A stretch of DNA of 64,000 bases from Epiperipatus broadwayi. Its lineage: Eukaryota; Onychophora; Udeonychophora; Euonychophora; Peripatidae. Below, one piece after another: positions 1-11,133 of the stretch. The notes below the pieces were generated by a model. That model was not told where the DNA came from. It was given only the letters and a program-made list of their open reading frames with translations, and did no database searches. Location of the stretch: contig JAQFVV010012418.1 of assembly GCA_028023455.1 (NCBI GenBank), forward strand, positions 4,831,244-4,895,243. Direction: 5' to 3'. The translations under genes and the position numbers were made by a program. How positions within the stretch are numbered: position 1 is the first letter of the stretch; every line of letters begins with the position of its first letter.

Positions 1-3000
1 ACTTCTGAATTTATGTTTTTTTTTAAAAAAAAAGATTTACTTATTATAAAAACTGATGCATGAACTTTACATTTTAAAATGACTTTCTTTATTTAAAATA
101 AAATGGACTATAATGTGATTTTGTTTTGAAAATTAGCATTATATTACATTATTAGTGTTTGTATGGAAAAGCTGTAATTTTTACCTAAAAATGACTGATT
201 GAAATGCATGTATTTAGAAGAAAAAAAAGAAAATCTTAAAATCTTAAAAATGTTCATCTTTAGTAAATGTGAATGTATATTTTTGCTTTTGAAGAAAATA
301 AAGATGAAAGTTGCCTATTTAAGAAATTTAACAAATGAATAAACCTTGTATTATAAATATTTTATAAATGCTTACCTATGGAGATATTAATATCGTGAAG
401 ATATTTTGCTATAAAAAATTGGAATTAATATGAGAAATATATATACGTAAAAGATAAATTGTTAAATATAAAAATGGCTTCATAAATGTTTTTCCATATT
501 GGTTACCTTGATAAATATTCAGAAAATGGACTGAATAATATGTTTATCTTCTAAGGATAAACAATATTTTGTCCGGATTTTGACTTTGCAATTTATGCAT
601 TTGTTGGAACGTCGATGGGAGGAGAGAGCAGTCTTTGTTCAAAATTTTTTATAGTACCTTAGCAATAGGGGAAGAATTGAAAACATTGAAAGAATAAAAA
701 GAATAAAAGATTTTTATTGTTAATATTTTATATAGTGTTTAATGAATGTGTCCATTATAAATATGTTCTTAGTTTAATATTAAGATAGTTTAGTTCTTCT
801 TAATAAATAAAGAAAAATAATTTCAGAAATTAATTTTTCTGACAGGTAATAAATGCTTATAGCTTATTTGATGTTGGATGATTGAGAAAAGAAGTGGATC
901 ACCATTTATAATTCTAATAATTGTTAGAATTATAGGTAACATATTTGTTGGTATTGCATTTTTGATATTTTAAAAATATTTTTTAATTAATACTTTACTG
1001 TTATTTCTCATATTGTTTGAATATTTAAAAGTTAAATGAATCATTTATATGATTATTAGAGTATTATTTATTCTATAAAGGAAAAGTAAATGTAAGAGAA
1101 TGCCTTATAAAATATCTAAAGGTATTTTAAGTATTTTTCTCATAAATGCTAGAATATGCATATATTTTACAACATGATTGAGTTGTTAATATATTATTGT
1201 TATGAATGGTATATGTTGAGACAGAGATATGAAAGTATTGATCTCTAAATTATATAATGCTATAATAAATGAATATATGTATGATACTAATGAATATTTT
1301 ATCAAAATTATTTGTGCCTGAAATGCTTTGAACTATCTTGAAGTGAATATTAGATCTTTGTTGTTTTTAGAGGAGTAGTTTGGAAATTATTTTTGTAGTT
1401 TGGCTTATATTTCTTTGCGATGTTAGCAGAATTATTCAGCACGTGGAAGATATAGGATGCTGGTCGGGAAAGTAATTATTAAATTAAATCCTAAGTGTTA
1501 GGGATATTTTAAAAGAATAGTATATGTGAATTATATTGTCATAATTTGATAATTTTAACATACAGGTAACAAAGGACTGTATAATAGTTTTTCCATGGAT
1601 AATTGCATTCTTTTTACAATCAGCAAGAACTGAAATAGAAGCCACGATCTGAATTTAAGGTGCCTGATAAAAATGGACCTTAAGCATGGTATCTATAATG
1701 ATGCTTTGTCTTACTCATTTGAGTTGTCGTCGTCGTTATTATTATTATTATTATTCTATATCCCTCACTATAGTCACTATCAATCACCACTGGCATAACA
1801 TCATAAATGATAGTTTTTTAAAAATGGTTAGAGTAATAGCTAAACTGTTGGAAGTTGGAAATTTTTGTGATGGCAAGATGAGATAAAAAATTCTATCACA
1901 AATGATGTTGAATTATTACTGTTTGTTATAATAAAAAATGGAGAAGAATGATTTGATATTCCTATAAATGTTTTAAAATGTTAAACTCAAATATAAATGC
2001 ATATTTTTATTGTATTGAAAGAGAGAGTAATGGAAGTGTGATTTTTGAATACTACGATGGATGTAAAGTATGAAGATGAATAGCATATAAAATATATCAA
2101 TCAATATAATTTATTAATATAGTTTAAATTTGCTATAAGAAATATGAACCTATAAAAATAGAGAAAATTTATGAAATTATATTTTAAATGATTTTATAAG
2201 TAATTAATTTTACGGGAGGCATAGCTATATTTTTCTTTATTTAAAATTTCTTGCATTGAAATATTAAAGCATATCAAAAGGTTAAGATAAATGCTTTACT
2301 GAAATGCAAAGGAAGTACTTAGTGATTTTAAATGTTACATTATATGCTAAGTTTAGATAAGTGTGTGTTTTAATTTAAACTTATAGTAATAAGTATTACA
2401 TAATTATAAATATTTTTTTTGGAAATACTATGAAACATAGTTTTGATTTAATCAATCATATTTCTTATTGTTATTGTCTTATCATGATTGTGACAATAGA
2501 ATGTTGTTGCCCTGTTGATAACAATAGTATATCACTGTTATAATGTTGTATGATTGTATTTTCCATATTAGATAGTAGGAATGAAGGCTATAAGCCTGTG
2601 TATTTCATCTATTATATTTTATTGAGTAAATATTTTTTTTATTATTTATGTTATTGTAGTTTATAAATATTTTTCAAGTTCTATAAATTTATTGTGTTAT
2701 TAGCAGAATGTTGTTAAATTATAATAAAATTGTTAATGTTTTAACTTATATTGTTTTGAGAGTTTGATTTGCCAGAATGTTTTTCTTTGATTCTTCGTAT
2801 TCACTCACATGATCTATAAAGATTAATGGTTTGAACATTACTTGTTTGCACTTGATTTTGCAAAGATTATTTGGAATATTATTATTACACATGATTGATT
2901 AAGAAAAGTATATTATCATAATTATACTTATTATAGAAGACAAACATTGATGATTATTTTAAAATGATCCAATACCAATTTGAGATATTTAATATTGCAA

Positions 3001-3253
3001 TTATATCAAAAATATAACATTTCCTATGAATACCACATAAAGAAATAAAAGATTATTATGTTTTACAAAAATCTTATGATTTTACATATGTTTTATTGGA
3101 GTGAATATAATAGTCAAATCAATGTGTTATTTTAATAGTCATTAATATATTCTAATTGCTTGATGTTGTTTTGTGAGGGTAATTAAATATATATAAAATC
3201 CCTTATTATATTTAACTACATGGAATTATTTTGTTTATGATTATTATGAGTTT
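1..3253. other. AT-rich non-coding stretch
   Basis: I see no coding region, RNA gene or clear transposon here. Only short open frames of low-complexity composition occur, including one over a (TTA)n tract near 1735-1756. The COASY exon at 9138-9828 is transcribed leftward, so this stretch could be a large intron or downstream flank of that gene. I found no exon in it. Confidence 0.5.
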
Positions 3254-4183
3254 GGTAGTTGTAAATTATACACTGTACAACATGTGGTGGCACTGTTTCT
3301 ATGCAAAAACATTTTAATATAACGTTTCCTGGCAGGAACAAAACAAAATACTTTTCTTTTTATTTTACAACAAAAAAAAGTACGGGACAAGACAAATAAA
3401 CAAATTTTGTTTTTATTTTACAAAACAATTTACATTACTTTTCTAATAATAAAAGAAACGTTTAAACAAACAAACAAATAAAAAAAAAAGATTAACAAAC
3501 TAATCAGACTGAATAAAATTGCATTCGACTAAATTTCAGTGCGCAGTACTGTTATGGGTAGAGGGGGGGGGGCTGTTTTTGATGATCCGCAGATCATCCA
3601 AAATATGTATTACTTGGATCCAACAAAGTTTATGTTTCCAACCTCCAACAAGTTTACGTTATTCTTAGCATTCTACATTAAACATCAAAAACAAAACAAA
3701 AACACTTTTTGCTTTTTATTTACAAATGTATGTTCTTCAACAAAGATGACGATTTGTCTCGTAGCTGTTCTCGTGAAAATGTGCCTATTTGCGTGAGTTT
3801 TGAAAAATGCTGTTTGGACTACGCTTTTGAAATTATTTTCATCTTCCAACATGTGTAGGGAAACACAGGGCCGGCCTGACAAATATTACTATGTAATAGT
3901 ACATCAGGTAGGGTGTAACATCATTACTTCGAATCAACATTAAAACAGTTATGGCCAGTTGAATTACATACACCTTTATATCATATGGTAGCGATATGTG
4001 AAGTGTGCACTATTTACATAGTATCGCAAACAACATCAGCGGGCCATCTAGACCTGCTTAATGGCTAATATGAACATAACTGTTCTATATGCCGTGACTT
4101 GGGCCGCGTAAATAGCATATTTATGTGTTTATGCACACAAACAGCACCACCACATGCTGTACAGTGCATAATTTACAACTACC
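3254..4183. mobile_element. DNA-transposon-like element with about 58-bp terminal inverted repeats
   Basis: The left end (3254-3311, starting GGTAGTTGTAAATTATACAC) is repeated in inverted orientation at 4126-4183 with few mismatches, giving terminal inverted repeats of about 58 bp around a 930-bp element. The interior is more GC-rich than its surroundings. A 65-residue open frame on the minus strand (3685-3882) has no family I recognise. I found no transposase motif and no clean target-site duplication; the flanks share only ATTATG-like bases, not in register. Long inverted ends fit a non-autonomous cut-and-paste element such as a MULE derivative, but the superfamily is undetermined. Confidence 0.65.
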
Positions 4184-7077
4184 ATTATGGTTAGAATAAC
4201 CTTGAGATTTTAAATGAGTGTAGAATTGTATAAAATAATGATGAATAAGAATTATCAATTAATATTAGATTTTAAATAGTATTTTATAAAGAATAGTAAT
4301 TAATTTATTGTTTTTCCATAATAAAATTAACAAATTGTAAGTTAGGAATATTCTATGTGTGCTCCAAGATATGAAGATATTACAAGATAGTTTTTGTTAT
4401 ATCAAATAACTAGGGGTAATATTCTTATGCCATTGGGAAATGTATATTTAGGGATGTAGCCTCAATGTCAAGCCATTGTAGCTTGCTGAATGTCTCATGT
4501 GAAGAGTTTTCATAATTTTATTAGTATTTTAGTCGAACCATATTTCAATTGTAATTTATGATTTAGGTGTAACTTAAATTATTAGTAAAATAAATAAGAT
4601 GAATATTTAATTTGAACCCTGATTATATTTTAATTTGATTAGTTTATTATATTTAATTATTGTAAAATATTGATTATATTAATATTATATATTAATAGAG
4701 TATTTAGAGCTAGTCATAATAGTAATTATCTTTAATAGTTATTGTTGATGTAACTGGATTTTAGTTTATGATAGTTATTCCATAGTTGGCCGGAGAATCT
4801 TATGTCAGATTTTTTTTAGGTAAGGATACAATATATATGTCAAATTTTGTATTAAAATCAGAATAAATATTATGTAAATAAAATGCAAAAGTTAATCGTG
4901 AAAAAGAAATGCAATAAAATAAATATACCAAATGCATAAACTAAATTACCAATTAAATGACTTAGATAAGTATTATTGTCTTGTGATAACTAGAGACTTT
5001 TTAAGTTTACTAAATTATAACTGTTGATAAATTGTTACCTTAAATCTGAGAAGAAATTATTTTAAATATGAAATGATGGTTAAATTTATACATATATGTT
5101 TACCTTTGGACAATATAGAAGAGTTCTTTGTAATTCACTAGTGAAATATTTGGTTGAGAATTTTCAAATATTCAGTCACAATTACATTTTCACATTTCCT
5201 GGTATGGTTTATCTTAAAATTGGTTAACTTACACTGTTTATCTGTTGTAACTGCAATGTCATATACATGAAACTGGTTAGCACAAGGTTGGAGTTAATTC
5301 AGCACATAGATTTAGACATCCTGGTTATGGGATCCATACTTGGAATAAAGTTCTTTAGTGGTTTATAGAAGCTTATGCTGACTACTTCAACTGTTTGAAA
5401 AGATTTCTCAAAATAAGTGTTGACAGCAATAAGCAAAGACAGCAAACAAAGACCAAAGACAAAATTTATTTCTGAGACTGACTATGCAGTTATCAATTTT
5501 GCAAAACATCTTTTTATATATATAATTAAAACAAGCCAGTAGTTATTTTTAATCACCAACATTTACAAAATTCCTTAATAATAAAGCAAGTCGTATATAA
5601 TGTGACATTACTTTTATGAGCTTGCATAATAACCAAGTGTTATCTTAATTTCTAAAAAAAAAAAAAAATGTTCAATTGAAATTTTAAAACATTTACAAAA
5701 TATTGACCAAAGGAATTTATCTTCCTATTGTGATAAACTATTTTAAGAAAATTCATTAATTCATTATTGTTTAATTAAAATAACTTTCTTTCTATAGAAT
5801 AACTTTTAAACAAATTTATTTAGCTGGAATTAATTAGATTTTTTTTTAAACTGAATAAAAAACAACTTTTTTTTATTATTATTTTTAAACACACATATCT
5901 TTGCATATCAGTACCTATAATATATAGAAATCTAACTTTAATGACAAAATCTAAATTTATTCTATAAAATCTAACTCCAATTCATAATTTCCAACTACAT
6001 TTATTTTCTTAAATATAAATTGAGATAGGCAATCTATCTCAATATGGATTATTTTGTTATGATTAAAATTAATGAAAAGTGGAGTCACTAAGACAACCAA
6101 ATAAAAAAATGTCATAATTTTATAAGAAACTCAAAAGCTAGAGCTTATCAAATGAAAAATGAATTTAAAAATTCAAACTTAAAACATTTTAACTCTTTTT
6201 AAAATATAGCAAATAAGATACAGTAGTTACTTTCACAATATGAATAAATTTCTCACAATAAGAAAGAATGAAAACAAAAATCATTAAATCGTTTATTTGA
6301 CAGCATAATTATAATTGAAAATATAAGCAAAACATAGAATCACTATCGCATATTTTTATATGTTTATATAATGATCAAAAGAACATAATGAAAGAAAAAA
6401 AAACATATTCAAAATTAAAAATATTTTTAGAACTCTCAATCATGATAATAAACTAATTTGAAAATATTTATGATTTAATCTAGGGAATATATTAATAGGT
6501 ATCTTTAAAAACCAATCAACACTTATATAATCCCAATATCAATAACAACCAACCATTTCAAACTGTTGTCAAGGCAACCTCCTTTTAACAATATATGGAT
6601 AATTAAAATTTATTTGAGCTAACAACTGTTCAAGTAATATGAACTTTTTGCAAATTTTAAATTGATTAAATGATAATATTTATTGTATGTGTGACTCTTT
6701 GACGTAAAAATTTGTTTTCTAAATAGTATTTTAACATATTATATATATAAATTTTAACTAATGAATAATAAATTAAATGATACTTTAGACAATATTTTAT
6801 CCTTCTAAAATTGTAATAAATATAAATGAATTGAAAACACAATTCACATATCAATATACATTCAAAAATCATTTTAAGTTTTGCTATTTTAGTCCTTATA
6901 TGAAAATAAATGTCTGTACTCTGAAAGTTGAAACAATGATTGCACTGAATTATTGTTTTATTGTTGCAAATAAATAAATATTTAAATTGTTTAACTTTTT
7001 TTTAGAATTTGTCATAATTAATGATAATAATAAAATATTAGCATTATTATTATCTTTGATAAATAAATATTTATAAT
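4184..7077. other. AT-rich non-coding stretch
   Basis: No gene is visible. Around 6490-6660 there is weak resemblance to the satellite-like units at 32617-33330, including a similar run around TTGTCAAGGCAAC. It may lie within COASY intronic sequence. Confidence 0.4.
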
Positions 7078-7230
7078 AAAATGGTAATTATATTAATGGG
7101 TAGCAATGGATTTGGGTATCTACATTCCATTTTTCTTTTCATGTGTCAAAGCATCAGCCGGGAAGCGAACCCGCAAACTCGGGACAACTGCTTGTAAAGC
7201 AGCTGTGGACCACTCAGCCACCAATGAGTC
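7078..7230 (-). mobile_element. tRNA-derived SINE (or tRNA relic)
   Basis: Read on the minus strand, 7228-7152 resembles a tRNA. It has a box A-like TGGCTGAGTGG (7210-7220), an anticodon-arm hairpin with a seven-base loop TTTACAA, and a box B-like GGGTTCGCTTC (7162-7172) within a short T-arm stem. The acceptor ends do not pair well and the stretch between the anticodon arm and T arm is long, so this is not a functional canonical tRNA. Non-tRNA sequence rich in AAT-type repeats follows on the same strand, as at the 3' end of a SINE. The 3' boundary is uncertain, and no target duplication was found. Confidence 0.6.
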
Positions 7231-9137
7231 AAAAACAATTACTGGGATAGCTAATCAATAAATTTAAGATTCAGTCTAATTTACATATGTAAAATACATT
7301 TCAGTGCTAACACAAATCCTTTTTTTTTTTTGTAGTTTTTATAAAAAAACCAACTTTGTATTCTTCATTCATATTGTTAAAATGTTTTTCTTTGAGAAAG
7401 AAATCTAAAATCTGAAACTTGAATTGTTCATTCATATTTGTTTTATTATTATTTTTTAATTTAAAAATTATATATATATTTAAGAAATCAATTTTCAAAA
7501 GGAAACTTACAATTGAGTGTATCTTTTTCTCTCTTCTCTTCCCAGCTTTTTTACTCTCAAAATCAAATGAGAAATTGAAAAAACAAATAACATTAAAAGT
7601 TTGAAAACAAATCTGTCAATAACAAGTAATAGAGGGTTTTAAATTACATATCAAATTTATAATAAATTAATTTGTAAGTTAGTATTTTTTTTTTGTAAGT
7701 TAGTATTGGGTAGTGATTTTATGAAAAATTGCTTCTCCCAAAAAATCAAATCTTTAATCTATCGATTAATTATCCAACTTGCAATGTTTAAAACCAATCA
7801 CTAAATGTAAACTAGAATGTAGTTATATGAGTCCATGACAACTTATTATTGTTTATTTGTCTTCACTGAGCAGCAAATGACAAATATGTGGCAACAATCT
7901 TGACCAAATGCCAGATAATTGCTTTCTTCTTTTCTCTGGAATTGATTTAAGACTTTAGTTCTATACACAGCAACTCTTATTTCTAGGCCAAAATGCCCAA
8001 AACATAATACATTTTGAAAAATAAACAAAAAATAAGTATTATCAGAGAATTCATGCCACCTATGTAAAAGATGGATATTCTATCAATGAACTATCCTTAA
8101 CTTCACAATATTAAAATACACATTTATGTTGCAATAAATATTTCCACAGTTAAATGATGCATTAAACTGCATTTGGAGAACTTGGTGTATGGTTTAAATG
8201 ATGGAATGCTTCATAAACAGTCTTTAAAAATTGCTTAGACTTGCAAAAACAAATGTTCAATAAGAAATTGCTGAAGGTCAGATTCAACTTGCTTATTATA
8301 AAAGCAAAATAAACACATGCATATAGTCATTATGCATATTCTTAATGATATAAAGCATTCTAAAATAGAGATATTACAAATTGTTGTGTTAAGATGTTAT
8401 TAACTGAACTAATATTGATAATGGTCAAGTATTATCACTAGAGCTTACTAATGTCTTACCTAATTATTTAACCTACCTTCAGACAAATAACATAAATACG
8501 CACAAGAAAGATATTAAATATGCTATATTTAGACAATTTTCTTCAATAAGATAGCAGGCATTGTGATCAAATCAGCAGGATACTTATTTATGATTGCTAA
8601 TACCTAACCATTAGTTATCAATACTATATCATTCAATTAGCAATTCATATATTAAGCTATATTTTAATATTGTTTTTCTTTTCACTTGTATTTGGAATAA
8701 ATTAGAAAAATGTTTTTAATGTCCACAACTGAAAATATTTTATTATTTTCTTCATATGAATTAGTCTCTTTTTCTTAGACACAGTTGAGCATGCTTTCAC
8801 TGTGATACACTAAAATTATAGTTCTCATTGACTGCTTAGGTGCACTGCTCTATTTATTGAAGAATAATTGTGGTAATTATTTAAATTACATTTTATATAT
8901 TCCATTTGATCAAAAGTTGAATACCGTTTTCTTTCTTAATAAACTTTGGGGTTTGTATGCTTTATTATAAACCATAATGCCCATATAAATAGAATTTATG
9001 TGTGCATTATCATAAAGGTGATATAAAAAAGAAAAGAAAATATAGTTATGCACAAAAGAAAATAAATATTGAAAACAAAAAAAAATTATTTTGCATAGAA
9101 ATATTACTAACATACACACATAAACATATAATCTTAC
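7231..9137 (-). other. presumed first coding-region intron of COASY
   Basis: This follows the donor site of the COASY exon and is AT-rich without recognisable exons. A minus-strand open frame at 7846-8028 does not resemble the expected continuation of the adenylyltransferase domain. The next COASY exon was not found by reading, so the intron length is unknown. Confidence 0.45.
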
Positions 9138-9138
9138 T
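9132..9138 (-). promoter_or_regulatory. 5' splice donor of the COASY exon
   Basis: On the minus strand the exon ends ...ATTAAAA and the intron begins GTAAGA, a consensus donor. Beyond this point the open frame continues into AT-rich sequence unrelated to the family, which supports splicing here. Confidence 0.8.
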
Positions 9139-9789
9139 TTTAATCATATTTTCATCAGTTATCCCAATTGTAAGATTTTTATTGCATCTAAGAATTGATT
9201 CAGTAAATAAAATTTTATGGCCATTATGTAAATGATCAAAAGTTCCTCCAATTACTACATTATCATAAGATTTAAAATCAAAATTCGATGTTAAATCATT
9301 AAAAGAAAAATCATCAGAAGAAGAAATATCCTGCATAGATGAAAATTCGGTCGCATGACTGTAGTTTTGAATAAAACTGAAGACTTTTGCATTGTTATGT
9401 AGACTAAATTGATTTTGCATAAAATCTTTAAAGCCAGAGTCTGAGCAAAGTTCATGATCAGTTAATATAACTTCACAATTCTGTTTCCATTTATAAGAAG
9501 GCATAATGGAATTTTTCAAATTGCCAAGTAATATTCGAATATCCAGAGCCTGATTTGAAGAAAATGTAGAACAGTAAATGCAGGAAATTATACTTGATAT
9601 TTCATTTTTATTAATAGGGGGAAAGGTTGATGGTATATTGCAAGACAATGACGTCTGGCGATAACCTGGTTGAAAATGAATATATAATTTTTTTTTTACA
9701 ATTTTGGATGCTGTATTTAAAATGACTTTGAACTTAGATTGCACTGTGGTCAATGAAGCAGTGACCAGAAGAAGCCCAATTTGAAACAT
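9138..9789 (-). CDS. COASY: bifunctional coenzyme A synthase, first coding exon (partial)
   Basis: This exon encodes 217 residues plus one base of the N-terminal part of CoA synthase, which in animals carries the last two steps of CoA synthesis: phosphopantetheine adenylyltransferase, then dephospho-CoA kinase. The start fits the animal family: a short hydrophobic N-terminus (FQIGLLLVTAS), then a KLYIHFQPG-like segment. The adenylyltransferase begins near residue 178 with GGTFDHLHNGHK. The nucleotide-binding HxGH-type motif is HNGH at residues 188-191, followed by LTIGITDENMIKS. Reading stops at a GTAAG donor in codon phase 1. The frame is also open upstream of the ATG to a splice acceptor, but the ATG aligns with the usual family start. 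The rest of the adenylyltransferase and the whole kinase domain are not in this exon and were not found in the window. Confidence 0.9.
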
Positions 9790-9828
9790 AGGCTCTTGAG
9801 TTTCACCTGTCTTATCAAAACAGGAAAT

Positions 9829-9852
9829 CTATCAAAAGAAAAAAAAAGAAGT
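9829..9852 (-). promoter_or_regulatory. 3' splice acceptor upstream of the COASY start
   Basis: On the minus strand a long T-rich tract ends in GATAG, then the exon begins ATTTCCTG. The ATG follows 39 bases later (9789). This implies a non-coding or short coding exon further upstream at higher coordinates, which I could not locate. Confidence 0.65.
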
Positions 9853-10290
9853 GAGTAAAAATTGCATAAAAATTAATACTCCAAAATAATCATAATTTTT
9901 TTTCATCTTGAATAAACAGGAAACACTATATAATGATGAAGTATCATTAAACAAATAATCAAAAACAGTTAGTGTTAAACATTATAAATGAACTTTATTT
10001 ACAATATTATCAGACTTATCTACAATTCAAACTTCCACTGGAACCATTTCATCATATAGATATTAGTTCCAATCATCCCTAATCTAATTATATATTATAT
10101 ATTGTTTATCTAAATATTACATATTTGAGCGTTAAATGCTTATGGTAAAGTGTTTTTTCTGAAAATGAAATGATTGAATCTGCTACTGTGAATTGTATTT
10201 CTTTAAATAGCTGCAATATATTTTGAAACTACTAAATATTAAGCATTATATATATATAATAAATTAAGTTTGATGTCTGTATTCTTTCCA
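9853..10290. other. AT-rich intergenic or intronic sequence
   Basis: I see nothing recognisable apart from short (TA)n tracts. Confidence 0.4.
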
Positions 10291-10500
10291 ATATATATAT
10301 ATATAATATTCAAATCAATATATATCAAAATACAATAAAATTCACATAAAGGAATTCTCATTTTGATTATTCAATGTTAATAGTTGATAAAGACTACAAG
10401 ATGTATAGTCGAAAGTACTTCTAATAAAATAACTATAATTTATGTGAATTTTACTGTATTTTGATATATATATATTGATTTGAGTATTACATATATATAT
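10291..10500. repeat. foldback with about 60-bp arms
   Basis: The sequence at 10291-10350 recurs inverted at 10439-10500 with few differences. Both arms contain a (TA)n run, then CAAATCAATATATATC and a part reading AAATACAATAAAATTCACAT. The intervening loop is about 88 bp. The RNA could form a long hairpin. It may be a small foldback transposon; no target duplication is apparent in the TA-rich flanks. Confidence 0.65.
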
Positions 10501-10575
10501 ATATATCAGGGACGAAGCATCCATATATTGAGTATTACATATATATATATATATCAGGGACGAAGCATCCATGTA
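10480..10575. repeat. 48-bp tandem duplication
   Basis: Two copies of a 48-bp unit containing TTGAGTATTAC, a (TA)n run and CAGGGACGAAGCATCCAT begin at 10480 and 10528. The duplication overlaps the right arm of the foldback and the left end of the next element. The minus-strand open frame over it is only a by-product of the repeat. Confidence 0.75.
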
Positions 10576-11133
10576 TTGAATGGAATGAGTGCTTCCATAG
10601 AATAATTCACTAAAACTTGTAAAAGCTTTAATTAAAATTCAATTTAAAAATTTCACTTTCAATTTTTTTTTTACTAACAGTTGATTTGTTTTATATATAA
10701 TGAAGAATGAACTTCACTAACTCATTCTAACACATTTTTTTTCACTAATAGTTGAATTTGTTTTTTATATAATGAAGAATGAACTTCACTAATGCATTCT
10801 AATGCAATTTTTTTCAGTAACAGTTGAATTCGTTTTATATATAACGAAAGAATAAATTTCACTAACTCATTCTAATGCACTTTTTTCACTATAAGTTGAA
10901 TTTGTTTTATATATAATGAAAGAATGAACTTCACTAACACATTCTAACACAATTTTTTTCACTAACAGTTGAATTCATTTTATATATAATGAAAGAATGA
11001 CATTCTAACACAATTTTTGTGTAATATATATATATATTAGGGCTATTACATAAAAATTGTTATAGCAAGTGAAATAAAAACATAAAAAAAAGAAGTGTAT
11101 TTCCGTTCCTAAAAAAGTCACGCTTCATGACTG
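10555..11133. mobile_element. small TIR element inserted in (TA)n, carrying a minisatellite
   Basis: The left end reads CAGGGACGAAGCATCC directly after a (TA)n run. The right end, read inverted, is CAGTCATGAAGCGTG directly before a (TA)n run. These imperfect inverted ends of about 16 bp, embedded in TA microsatellite on both sides, suggest a MITE that targets TA repeats. There is no coding capacity. A second copy of the left end lies at 10507 because of the 48-bp duplication. Confidence 0.5.
10670..11018. repeat. minisatellite, about 72-bp unit, nearly 5 copies
   Basis: Units starting with CACTAACAGTTGAATT recur at about 10673, 10743, 10815, 10887 and 10960. Each contains TTTTATATATAATGAA and CTTCACTAACTCATTCTAA. 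Copies differ by point changes and small length changes, and the last is truncated. Confidence 0.85.

Noticed and set aside
7140-7165. CTGATGC...GAAA on the minus strand near the SINE
   Set aside because: The invariant A of CUGANGA is replaced by C and no helix I pairing is seen.
7152-7228. Functional tRNA gene
   Set aside because: Acceptor ends do not pair and spacing between arms is non-canonical; a SINE head or relic fits better.
7846-8028. Minus-strand open frame as a second COASY exon
   Set aside because: The peptide does not resemble the expected adenylyltransferase or kinase sequence, and no proper splice acceptor frames it.
10342-10572. Minus-strand open frame with a repeated MDASSLIYIYI peptide
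   Set aside because: The repetition comes from the 48-bp tandem duplication and TA tracts.
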